Source: Acidobacteriota bacterium
Lineage (GTDB): Bacteria > Acidobacteriota > Terriglobia > Versatilivoradales > Versatilivoraceae
Reading direction: 5' to 3'
Length of the DNA stretch: 64,000 nt
NCBI GenBank assembly: GCA_022826755.1
Contig: JAJDUG010000053.1
Location: 1-64,000 of the forward strand
Part shown: positions 25,301 to 31,765 of the stretch, one piece after another
How the letters are laid out: each line of letters opens with the position of its first letter
Numbering within the stretch: the first letter of the stretch is position 1
Program-made: the position numbers and the translations under genes
Notes under the pieces: generated by a model
Told to the model about the DNA's origin: nothing
Databases searched by the model: none
What the model saw: only the letters and a program-made list of their open reading frames with translations

Positions 25301-27271
25301 GCAAGCCCGGCGGGGGACAACGAATACATCCTGGTGGTGGAGGTGACGAGTGGAGAAGGAGACAGGGAGCGGAGCAGGCAGCAGGCGATCCGGGTGCGGG
25401 TGAGTGACGTGGAGATGGAAGAGGCGGGAGAGGAAGAGACGGAGGAGGATCCGTCCGACTTCACCGGGGCGGACCTGGAGGGGAGACGGCTGACCCTGCG
25501 GCTCGCGGGTGAGGAGGGAGCAGCCGGAAGCCTTGAGCTGCGGTTTGGGCCCGGCAGCCGGTTCGAGCAGATCGAGTCGGGCGGGCAGCAGGCGTCCACC
25601 CGGAGTGAGAGAGAGACGCGGAGCCAGGGGGCCATCCGATCGGGCACCTACACGTATGAAAGGACAGGTCCCCGCATGGGAACGGTGAGGCTGGCCTACG
25701 ATGACGGGGGCTCTTGCGAAGTGTCCCTTACCTTTGCCGAGTCGGGAGTGGGGGCATTCGCCTATTCCTGTGGCGGCGCCGACCCGGGCGAGGGGAGCTT
25801 CCGGCTGACGACGGGGTCGCTGTTGGTGCCGGTCCTGCTGACCTCGGCGGGCCTCAACAATTCCTACTTCACCTCCGAGCTGACGCTGACCAACCGGGGG
25901 GACGAGGAGGTGAAGCTCGACTACGCCTATACGTCCAGGGACGAGCCCGAGAAGAGAAGCGGCACCGCTTCGGATGTTCTCCCCACCGGCAGACAGACGA
26001 TCCAGGCCGACGCCCTCACCTATTTGAGGGGCCTGGGGATGCCGATTCCCGAAACGGGGAACCAGATCGGGACGCTGAGGGTGGAGGTCCCGCCGGGTTC
26101 CGAGGTGGAGGCGGTGGTGCGGACCACCACGCTGGTGCCGGACGGACGGGCGGGACTGGCCTACCTGGGGGTGGCCGAGGAGGAGGGCTTTACCGAGCCG
26201 GTCTACCTGTGCGGGCTGCGTCAGAACGGCCAGGACCGCTCCAACGTGGCCTTCCAGAACATGGGAGCTCCCGGGGAGGAGGCGATCACCCTCAGGACCA
26301 CGGTGTATTCGGGAGGGGCGGGAGACTCCGAGGTCCGAGAGCTGGACGATGTGATACTCGAGCCGGGAGCGTTCCACCAGTACTCGGGGCTGCTGGGCAG
26401 GCTGGGCAGTCCGGCCCAGGGCTACGTGAAGGTGGAGCGTGTGGAGGGAGCGGCGCCCTTCTACGCCTATGGGGTGATCAACGACCAGGCCAACTCGGAC
26501 GGGTCGTTCGTCTTTCCGGTGACGGCCAGTGCACTGGAGGGAAAGACGGGTCAGACCCTGCCGGTGATCGTGGAGACCCGTGAGTTCCAAAGCGAGCTGA
26601 CGGTGACGAACTTCTCGGATTCACCGAGGACCCTGACATTCCAGTTTGTGGCAGAGCAGATCAGGACCGACGACAAGACGGTGGGCTTTCGCATGGAGCT
26701 GGAGGCCGGGGAGCAGGAGATTGTACCGGAATTGGTGGAGGAGTTGCGGCTCCAGGTGGCGGGGCTGGGGACGAGGCGGGGCTTCTACGCGGGGCCGTTG
26801 TTTGTAGAAGCCGAAGACGGTGACATGAGCGGGATCGTGATCGGGGCCAGGACGGGCTCTGAGGGAGGCGGGGGCTCCTACAGCGTCTTCTACAACGCGG
26901 TGCCCAACGGCGAGGCCTTCAATGAGGAGGCCTGGGTGATGGGTCTGCAGCAGAACGAGGAGAACCGCAGCAACCTGGCGCTGGTCAACACGGGAGAGGA
27001 AGACGGAAGTGAGAGCATCTTCCATCTGGAGATCTTCGACGGAGAGACGGGAATGCTGGCGGCGACGGTGGTGACAGGGCCGATCCCGGCCCGGAGCTGG
27101 CATCAGATCAACGGGATCCTGGGCAGGTATGCTCCGGACACCCGGCAGGGGTATGTCCGGATCGAGAAGGTGTCGGGGGCCAACCCCTTCCTGGCCTACG
27201 GAGTGGTCAACGACGGCGGGGCTCCGGGAGCGCGCAGCGGTGACGGGGCCTACCTGCCGGCGAGGGAGTAG
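19340..27271 (+). CDS. Giant secreted mosaic protein: Spondin_N, GSDH propeller, cadherin-like, SwmB, FN3
   Basis: About 2643 residues. A signal peptide is visible (ISIPALLSLLFILVTNQGTLLA); the start may be 19340 or 19370. Domains by nucleotide position: Spondin_N (19530-20098); cadherin-like with FEVDENQTAVATVVADDPD (20107-20440); Ig-like (20450-20700); glucose/sorbosone-dehydrogenase beta-propeller with GGCRLRFGPEGYLWIATGD and YGHRNVQGLALRPG (20725-21745); two SwmB-like repeats (21750-22415, 22420-23100); cadherin-like (23100-23410); FN3 (23420-23710); Big-like (23720-24050); FN3, a poly-Gly linker (24364-24415) and FN3 (to 24720); then two copies of a Cys-pair domain (24731-25070, 25458-25818) separated by another cadherin-like domain; and two ~235-residue C-terminal repeats. 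It is likely extracellular or surface-bound, with calcium-binding adhesive modules and possibly a PQQ-type sugar dehydrogenase. No sortase or LPXTG signal was seen. Confidence 0.85.
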   Translation: MSGIHMASAGMTDPARHAGSISIPALLSLLFILVTNQGTLLADNDPLPNVRPSSTESDPMARVESSATYTVTFQGNWTAASTPGGVVGGAHFTTLIGAIHNDMVTFWESGGTATAGVENVAELGSTGTFKSEINANSNAVTVIEQSVSGGGTGSATFEITVTDTHPLVTLLSMIGPSPDWFVGISGRSLLNAQDEWMSTLEIDLFPYDAGTEDGTEFSLNNQATSPQGVISSIKGMGKFSNVRMARLIFTRQSVNTAPSFTSDTSFEVDENQTAVATVVADDPDSGDDIAYSIGGGADASAFEIGETTGVLAFNTPPNYERPADVASRDPVNAKADNQYVVTVTATGGTGDRAVATDQTVTVTVANLEEAGTVRFSKSGSQIRATLKDPDGSVSDSSWQWARSSDRDMGWANIDGATTRSYSPSSEDKEMYLRATVSYNDGHGSGKQAQGVSTSEITPPYLQVDTLVSGLTIPWGIAFAPDKTMLFTERRGVLSARLTDGTVQTVDAELGDLFSGRETGLMSIVVDPDFTSNRRFYTCQGHTGPEVQVIAWTVNLDYTAATRVADPLVGGMPATSGRHGGCRLRFGPEGYLWIATGDAASGSTPQDLTSLGGKVLRVDSSTGAGAPANPFASSPRIYTYGHRNVQGLALRPGTSQMWAVEHGPRVDDEINLLVAGGNYGWDPVPGYNEWVSMTDVVKFPNAVEAKWSSGSQRLAVSGGIFLEGGQWGVWEGRLAVATLRNEKLRLFEFTPEGSLVSQVVVPELNRAFGRLRTPMLGPDDALYVTTSNGGGQDRILRISEDSTPPTVSKVVISSNPGVDRTYAIGEAIEVTVTFSETVDATGTPQLTLGLGEGTRAAAYKGGTGTAALVFAYEVADGDSDTDGVGVEENSLSGGTIEDPSDNTAELAHDGLAGDSGHKVDGVRPGLAATGGAVVDGTTLILTYDEALDRSSTPAAGDFTVSGGDRTRTVTRASMSGSAVTLTLNVGAEHEEAGIQVSYTPGTHPIRDVPGNQAAGLSQESVRNDTPDTTPPEVSSLAITSDPGSDQTYAAEDTIEVTVTFNETVKVEGTPQLRLRVGTRNRTAGYLSGTDTAVLVFGYEVAVGDEDTDGISIETNPLRLNGGTIKDEAENAADLAHEAVAAQTGHKVDGVKPAFVSAAVDGASLTLTYGEALDGGSSPATGDFTVTVGGNTRTVSGVGISGSVVTLALNPEVEHGDTGIRVSYTVPTGAGANPIRDAVGNEAVALSNRSVTNTTEAPNTAPEITSSSSISVPENQVLARRLAGRDTDPGDEVTGWAIAGGADQGQFEITSDTGDLSFQDAPDFEGPGDNQYEVTVEVTSGAGGRELAAEKTFTVTVTDRQEPPEAPEAPTISGETAESLTVSWTEPDNTGPEVTDYDVQYREKGRGSFRGVTHDGPGLTADIEDLDPGTAYEVQVRAKNDEGTGGWSASGEGMTITPLTLEIMTMEESPVSDSFTMRFSFSEPVTSFNTGDIRTEQDPACRDDQNDPVFCEPVFGNLQTGDNRIYTTTVTPETARVAHSYTLRLTVEGDDVRSSVGNKGNEEAVAEVRVSPPGAPEPISAIGLRTSPANGSARLSWSRPSDNGGSAIIRYEYRYAPRGKAWSEWENVGASALGVTVGGLINGREYVFEVRAVNGLGKGVAETAMATPEQGVTTPGTGGGGGGGGGGGGGGGLLFPPEAPASLTAAAGDGVVRLEWSPPEIDGGSPVARYEFRLKEGRGEFGEWTPIPDSAPEEANASGYTVMELGNGTVYAFELRAVNAAGNGQESESVEVVMPLDPAWWANFRAEDLQGGQLRLEVFLSGGSGDRRLRFSEGLRFEEDELDGQGEVTATRMGSYGYRYTSRTTGELSLEFDGEEACQVRLTFAGEGEGSYVHRCGGSSVGQGSFELSELENRVPEITGAGPFEVEENTTAVGNLGAVDWDDEDEVAGYGIAGGADRALFAIDAETGELSFREAPDYEAPADVESEDPASPAGDNEYILVVEVTSGEGDRERSRQQAIRVRVSDVEMEEAGEEETEEDPSDFTGADLEGRRLTLRLAGEEGAAGSLELRFGPGSRFEQIESGGQQASTRSERETRSQGAIRSGTYTYERTGPRMGTVRLAYDDGGSCEVSLTFAESGVGAFAYSCGGADPGEGSFRLTTGSLLVPVLLTSAGLNNSYFTSELTLTNRGDEEVKLDYAYTSRDEPEKRSGTASDVLPTGRQTIQADALTYLRGLGMPIPETGNQIGTLRVEVPPGSEVEAVVRTTTLVPDGRAGLAYLGVAEEEGFTEPVYLCGLRQNGQDRSNVAFQNMGAPGEEAITLRTTVYSGGAGDSEVRELDDVILEPGAFHQYSGLLGRLGSPAQGYVKVERVEGAAPFYAYGVINDQANSDGSFVFPVTASALEGKTGQTLPVIVETREFQSELTVTNFSDSPRTLTFQFVAEQIRTDDKTVGFRMELEAGEQEIVPELVEELRLQVAGLGTRRGFYAGPLFVEAEDGDMSGIVIGARTGSEGGGGSYSVFYNAVPNGEAFNEEAWVMGLQQNEENRSNLALVNTGEEDGSESIFHLEIFDGETGMLAATVVTGPIPARSWHQINGILGRYAPDTRQGYVRIEKVSGANPFLAYGVVNDGGAPGARSGDGAYLPARE

Positions 27272-27676
27272 TAACCGGAGCTATCTTACTGCTGAAGTGG
27301 GTTTTACCCTCGGCAACTCATATCAGCGAGTTATGAACGTATCACAGTAAAACGTTGGGACAGTAGTGATGGTGCATCTGTGAAAACAGGGGACGTTGTT
27401 GAACAAGCGGAAATACCGGGAAGGTGATGTTGTGATGCCTTGTATACGGACTCGCGGACTCGATACCGCGTGGTGTGACCGGGTGTGCCGCCAACCAGCC
27501 TCTTGCAGCCGGGCTTGACGGAGCGTCGGCTGCTCCTCTTTCTGCCAGCCAAGACTCGGAAGCCGGAACAAAGTTATTCCAGTGATTCAACAACGTCCCC
27601 TTGCTTTTCCCACTCGATTGGCTTCAATCAACAAAATCAGAGGCCGTCGCCGGCCGTTCACCCCCGGGAAGCAGCT
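27272..27676. other. Intergenic region after giant gene
   Basis: About 400 bp between the convergent giant gene and hybrid kinase 2. It holds copy 1 of the 232 bp inverted-repeat element (27379-27611) and nothing else recognisable. No clear terminator was found. Confidence 0.6.
27379..27611 (+). mobile_element. MITE-like element, copy 1
   Basis: A 233 bp element with imperfect terminal inverted repeats. The left end is TGTGAAAACAGGGGACG followed by TTGTTGAA; the right end is the inverse, TTCAACAACG then TCCCCTTGCTTTTCCC. A second copy at 33247-33478 aligns over its whole length in the same orientation with few differences. No transposase gene is inside, so it is non-autonomous if mobile. Target duplications were not evident. 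Confidence 0.75.
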
Positions 27677-30028
27677 TCACCAGTCGTCTTCTCGGGCCAT
27701 GCGGTAGCCGACTTGGCGTTCGGTAAAGATGTAGGTGGGGTGGGCCGCGTCATCGCCCAGCTTGCTGCGAAGTCTCTTAACAAAGGCGCTCACCAGTCGG
27801 GCGTTGCCGGATTCTGTCCGGGCCCACACCTGGCGCAGCAGGGATTCGTGGGTCATGACCCGTCCGGCGTTGACCGAAAGCACGCGGAGCAGATCGTATT
27901 CGGTGGCCGTCAGTTCCACCCGCCGTCCGGCCAGAGTCACCCGGCGACTTTCGTAGTCGAGCGACAGGTCCCCCAGCCTGAAGGGCTCCGACGGCCCAGT
28001 CCGGCTGCGCAGAGCCGCTTGCACTCTCGCCGCCAGTTCCGTCGGCGAGAAAGGCTTGACGATGTAGTCGGTGGCTCCCCTCCGCAGGGCCTTTGCAATC
28101 GTCTCGTCCCGTCCATAGCCCGAGATGAAGATGACCGGCAGATCGGCCATCTCCGGAAGGCTCTCCATCAACTCGATGCCATCGATTCCGGGCAGCACCA
28201 GGTCCAGCAGGACCAGTTGGGGCTTCTTGGTATTGATCAGCTGAGACACCTCCCGGGGATCTCCTGTCACAATCGGCGAGTAGCCCTCGGCCGTCAGAGC
28301 GTCCCGAACGGTCCGTAGGGTCAGCGGATCGTCGTCTATCACCAGGATGCGCGTTCCCTCCCCTGTTCCCCGAGGCGATCGTGAGGCACTCCGGGTGATG
28401 TCTGCGGTGGCACGGCTGGGGGGCTCTTCAGCTACCGGAATCGTGAAGGTAAAGCGTGCGCCCAACCCTGCTCCACCGCTCGCGGCCCGGATACGCCCTC
28501 CGTGGGCTTCCACCAACCCCTTGCAGATGGCCAGCCCCAGGCCGGACCCTCCGATCCCGGCCTCGCTGTCTCCCACGCGGGCGTACTTGCGGAACAGGCG
28601 CGGCAACTGGTCCGGCGGTATGCCGCGTCCTTCATCGGAGACCGAGATCGCCACGTGAAGTCCATCCAGCACGGCTGAGACCCGGATGGGTAATGTCGCG
28701 GGAGAGTGCCTCGAGGCATTGGAGAAGAGGTTGTTGAGAACCTGGACGATGCGGCGCCGGTCAGCCAGCACCCGGGGCAGGTCCGGAGGCAGATCGATCA
28801 GGATGGCATGGCGGCCGCCCCCACTCAGGAAGGTGTTCCTGGCCTGGTCCACCAGGTCGGCTACCTCGGTCGACTCCGTCGTGACCGACAGAGTACCCGC
28901 CTCGATACGGCCAGCATCCAGCAGGTCGCTGATCAGACCCTGCATGTGATCGGCTTGTTGTTCGATGATACGGAAAAACTGCGCCATCTCGGCAGGGTCC
29001 GGAGAGGCTTCCTTGACGGTGGCGGCCAAGCCCTTGATGGAGCTCAGCGGAACGCGCAGTTCGTGACTCACCAAGCTGAGAAACTCGGCCCGGGACCGCT
29101 CCAGTTGCTCCAGCGGGGCCATGTCCTGCAGGGTAACGATCACTGACTCGACCCGTCCCTCCTCGGAATGGATCGGCGTGGCGTTGATCAAGGTGGTGAT
29201 GCTCCGGCCGCCGGGGACCTCGAGCACGACCTCTTCGGCACGCACCGTCATTGCGCTGCTCAACACCTGCGGCAGGGAAGACTCGTCCAATGAGATTTCC
29301 CGTCCATCGGCGAACCGGCACTTCAATATCTCCGGCAACGGCCCCGCGGAGGGATCTTCCACACCCAGGCCCTTTGACATCCGCCGAGCCTCCCGATTGA
29401 ACAACGCCGGCTTTCCGGTCCGTGCATCGAAGACCGCTACGCCCACCGGCGAGGTATCGACCAGAGCCTCCAGATCCGTGCGGGCTCGATGCTCGTCACG
29501 GTAGGTGCGCGCGTTGGCGATGGCTGTGGCCGCCTGGGCGGCGAACAATACCAGCAACTCCTCGTCCTGGCTGGTGAACTCGCCTCCGCCGGCCTTCCCA
29601 GCCAGAAAGAAGTTGCCGACATGCACACCCCGGTGACGCATCGCCGTCGCCTGCACGGTCTTCGGCACGACCGGGTGCGGGGGAAAACCGAGCGACCGGA
29701 TGTAGCCGTGCAGGTCCTTCATGTTCAGTGTGCCTTCAAGGTCGCGGACGTGTTCGCACAACCGTGGCCCCTCGGCCCAGTCCAGCAACTGGCGGTGCTC
29801 TTCGCCGGTTAATCCGGAAGAGACGAAGTCGAAGGCCCCTCCCCCCTCGCCGGTGGTCACGATCCCACCATAGCGGGCGCCGGTCAGAGAGCAGGCGCTT
29901 TCAACCACCTCGCTCAGGACGGTGTTGAGGTCGAGGCTGGCGCTGATGCGCAGGATGGCCGCGCTCAGTTCGGAAATGCGGTTCCGAAGCATCTCGTTCT
30001 CTGGTTTCACGTCGTCGGGACGGTTCAC
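27677..30028 (-). CDS. Hybrid histidine kinase-response regulator with C-terminal DNA-binding domain (copy 2)
   Basis: A 783-residue paralogue of the kinase at 16424-18763, clearly similar along the whole length. The order is the same: coiled coil, GAF with HRGVHVGNFFLAGKAG, PAS-like, HisKA with SLVSHELRVPLSSIKG, HATPase with NNLFSNASRHSP and GSGLGLAICKGLVEAHGG, receiver with LVIDDDPLTL and LLDLVLPGIDGIE, and OmpR-type winged helix ending IFTERQVGYRM. I chose GTG at 30028, with a GGGGG Shine-Dalgarno-like run just upstream; this gives the same length as copy 1, while the open frame to 30205 adds an unrelated leader. It is divergent from the VWA gene and convergent with the giant gene. Confidence 0.87.
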   Translation of the reverse strand: MNRPDDVKPENEMLRNRISELSAAILRISASLDLNTVLSEVVESACSLTGARYGGIVTTGEGGGAFDFVSSGLTGEEHRQLLDWAEGPRLCEHVRDLEGTLNMKDLHGYIRSLGFPPHPVVPKTVQATAMRHRGVHVGNFFLAGKAGGGEFTSQDEELLVLFAAQAATAIANARTYRDEHRARTDLEALVDTSPVGVAVFDARTGKPALFNREARRMSKGLGVEDPSAGPLPEILKCRFADGREISLDESSLPQVLSSAMTVRAEEVVLEVPGGRSITTLINATPIHSEEGRVESVIVTLQDMAPLEQLERSRAEFLSLVSHELRVPLSSIKGLAATVKEASPDPAEMAQFFRIIEQQADHMQGLISDLLDAGRIEAGTLSVTTESTEVADLVDQARNTFLSGGGRHAILIDLPPDLPRVLADRRRIVQVLNNLFSNASRHSPATLPIRVSAVLDGLHVAISVSDEGRGIPPDQLPRLFRKYARVGDSEAGIGGSGLGLAICKGLVEAHGGRIRAASGGAGLGARFTFTIPVAEEPPSRATADITRSASRSPRGTGEGTRILVIDDDPLTLRTVRDALTAEGYSPIVTGDPREVSQLINTKKPQLVLLDLVLPGIDGIELMESLPEMADLPVIFISGYGRDETIAKALRRGATDYIVKPFSPTELAARVQAALRSRTGPSEPFRLGDLSLDYESRRVTLAGRRVELTATEYDLLRVLSVNAGRVMTHESLLRQVWARTESGNARLVSAFVKRLRSKLGDDAAHPTYIFTERQVGYRMAREDDW

Positions 30029-30477
30029 GTCATCCCCCTTTGATTGGGCCTCCGAGCCAAACCAGTTGAGCGTCGGCCAGGGGCAACTCGACGGAAGAGC
30101 CGGTTTCGAGTGCCTCCAATCTCCGATACTGTCGATTCTAGCAGTAATGGGACATAAATTCGCAACGTATTCACCTTGGCATTTATGTCTTCGTATTAAC
30201 GTCACATATATTTAGTAAGGTACACAGGCTTCTCGAGGTGGGGGCCTGTGGAAAAATCGCAGTCCCCGGTCGCGATGGAGCTTTCAGCCGGCAGGGCGTG
30301 CGACACAGCGGGGGCCGTGCCCGAGCTTGGTGTTCGTTCTCGCGATGCACGCATCCACGAATCCTGACTTGTCTGCCTCTCTGCTTACTCTGATTCGGAG
30401 ACATTCAAGCGGTTTCACGACCGTCTGCGATAGATCGCGCGACGATTCAACAACGAGGAAACACCTGGAGGCTTCCC
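30029..30477. other. Divergent intergenic region between hybrid kinase 2 and VWA gene
   Basis: About 450 bp. An AT-rich stretch at 30145-30225 would suit promoters in both directions. GGTACAC at 30219-30225 resembles one arm of the palindrome at 19073-19089. No gene or repeat was recognised. Confidence 0.4.
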
Positions 30478-31749
30478 ATAAGCGACATAGCAAGAGCAGC
30501 GATAACGGTCTTTGTGGCGATGGCCGCCATTGGCTGGGGGTCTGAGGCGCTTTCTCAAGGCCGTGGGCCGGTCCGAAGCAGCTTGCTGCTGCTGATCGAC
30601 GCCTCTGGAAGCATGGGCAACGAAATCGGGAGCGGCAATTCCCAGGTGAAGATCGAGGCCGCCAAGCAGGCTGCAATCGATGCCTTGGGCAGGGCCGCCA
30701 AGAGCGGCTCGGTCGAAGTGGCGGTGCTGGCCTTCAGCGGTGACTGCCAGAACCCTGTCCCGCGCTATCAGGATTTCACTGGTGACGTCAATCGGCTCAC
30801 CCAATTCATCGGCAGCCTGCAGCCGGGTGGCGGCACGCCGATGGCCGACGCTCTGCTCTTCGCCAATCGCTACATGGACAAGAACGGAGACGCCGGCGCA
30901 TCCACCCGGATGATCATGCTGCTGGCAGACGGCCAAAACGACTGCGGCGACGTCGATCAGGCCATGGCCAGCCTGAAGTCGAGCGGGATCGTCTTTCGCC
31001 ATGAGACCGTGGGGTTCGGCATCGCTCCCAACTCCCGGGCCGCCCAGGACCTGCGCGACATTGCCACGCAAACCGGGGGCGCCTACCACCATGCCGTCGA
31101 CGCCAACCAGCTTGCGGACGTATTCATGGAGTTCGTGGACACCTTTACGGTCATCGATATGCTGGGAATGTTCGGCCGCAGTGGTGAAAGCGCATCGGCG
31201 ACAATTCAGTCAGAGCAGCCCAAGGACAAACAAGCGCCGTCTGCCGCCCCGACGCCTTCCCAACCGGCATCCGGTCAGGTGACAAGCATGCTCGGCCTGT
31301 TCGAGCCCAAGCAGGCTGTTGCGAAGACCGGCGGCTCGGGTGAGTTCTACGTTGCCGTTGCAACCGAACTTGCAGGCCGGCAGCTTGCGGTCGGGCCGGG
31401 GTTCAGGTGGCACTACGCGACCGGATGGAGTGTGGATTCGGGCCACGAAGCGGGACAGGCGGCTGAAGCGGCGTGCAGCAAGAGCTCCGGAACCACGTGT
31501 TGGCACGAGGGGCTATCTTCCATGAAGGGAGGATGCGTGGCCATGGTCGAGGGGACATGGCGTGACCAGGACGAACCGCAACCGGAGCTGGACGTGTTCG
31601 TAGATACCAGTCAATCCCGAAGGAGTGCGGAATCAGGGGCTTTGCGTCAGTGTAAGGTTGAGATTCATGCGGGGAAGTACCAGGGAACCGTTCAGGAGTA
31701 CGAGTGCATCCTGAAGGTTTCATTCTGTTCGGAAGATGTCAGACCTTGA
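30478..31749 (+). CDS. Secreted VWA-domain protein with DUF4189-like C-terminus
   Basis: The VWA domain has an intact MIDAS: DASGSMG, the threonine of GGTPMADAL and LLADGQNDCGD, indicating a divalent metal-dependent protein-binding module. After a Pro/Ser linker, the C-terminal part (from about 31338) has spaced small residues and cysteines (AEAACSKSSGTTCW and GGCVAMVEG), similar to DUF4189. The first standard start is GTG 30514, which cuts into the signal peptide. In-frame ATA at 30478, preceded by GGAGG with 6 bp spacing, would give a complete signal peptide (DIARAAITVFVAMAAIGWG). I annotate from ATA as an inference. It is 16 bp upstream of the FGE-like gene and forms a two-gene operon with it. 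Confidence 0.75.
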   Translation: MSDIARAAITVFVAMAAIGWGSEALSQGRGPVRSSLLLLIDASGSMGNEIGSGNSQVKIEAAKQAAIDALGRAAKSGSVEVAVLAFSGDCQNPVPRYQDFTGDVNRLTQFIGSLQPGGGTPMADALLFANRYMDKNGDAGASTRMIMLLADGQNDCGDVDQAMASLKSSGIVFRHETVGFGIAPNSRAAQDLRDIATQTGGAYHHAVDANQLADVFMEFVDTFTVIDMLGMFGRSGESASATIQSEQPKDKQAPSAAPTPSQPASGQVTSMLGLFEPKQAVAKTGGSGEFYVAVATELAGRQLAVGPGFRWHYATGWSVDSGHEAGQAAEAACSKSSGTTCWHEGLSSMKGGCVAMVEGTWRDQDEPQPELDVFVDTSQSRRSAESGALRQCKVEIHAGKYQGTVQEYECILKVSFCSEDVRP

Positions 31750-31765
31750 GGATGGGAGAGAGGCC

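Noticed and set aside
21596-26590. A 1664-codon open frame antisense to the giant secreted-protein gene
   Set aside because: It is an arginine- and histidine-rich frame with no recognisable domain, opposite a gene with clear domains and a signal peptide. High GC with strong third-position bias removes stops on the opposite strand.
27479-27560. Possible tRNA in the MITE-like element (translation resembling VTPRGIES)
   Set aside because: No cloverleaf with acceptor, D, anticodon and T arms could be formed around the GACTCGAT-ACC segment; the same sequence is a repeat with a second copy at 33247-33478.
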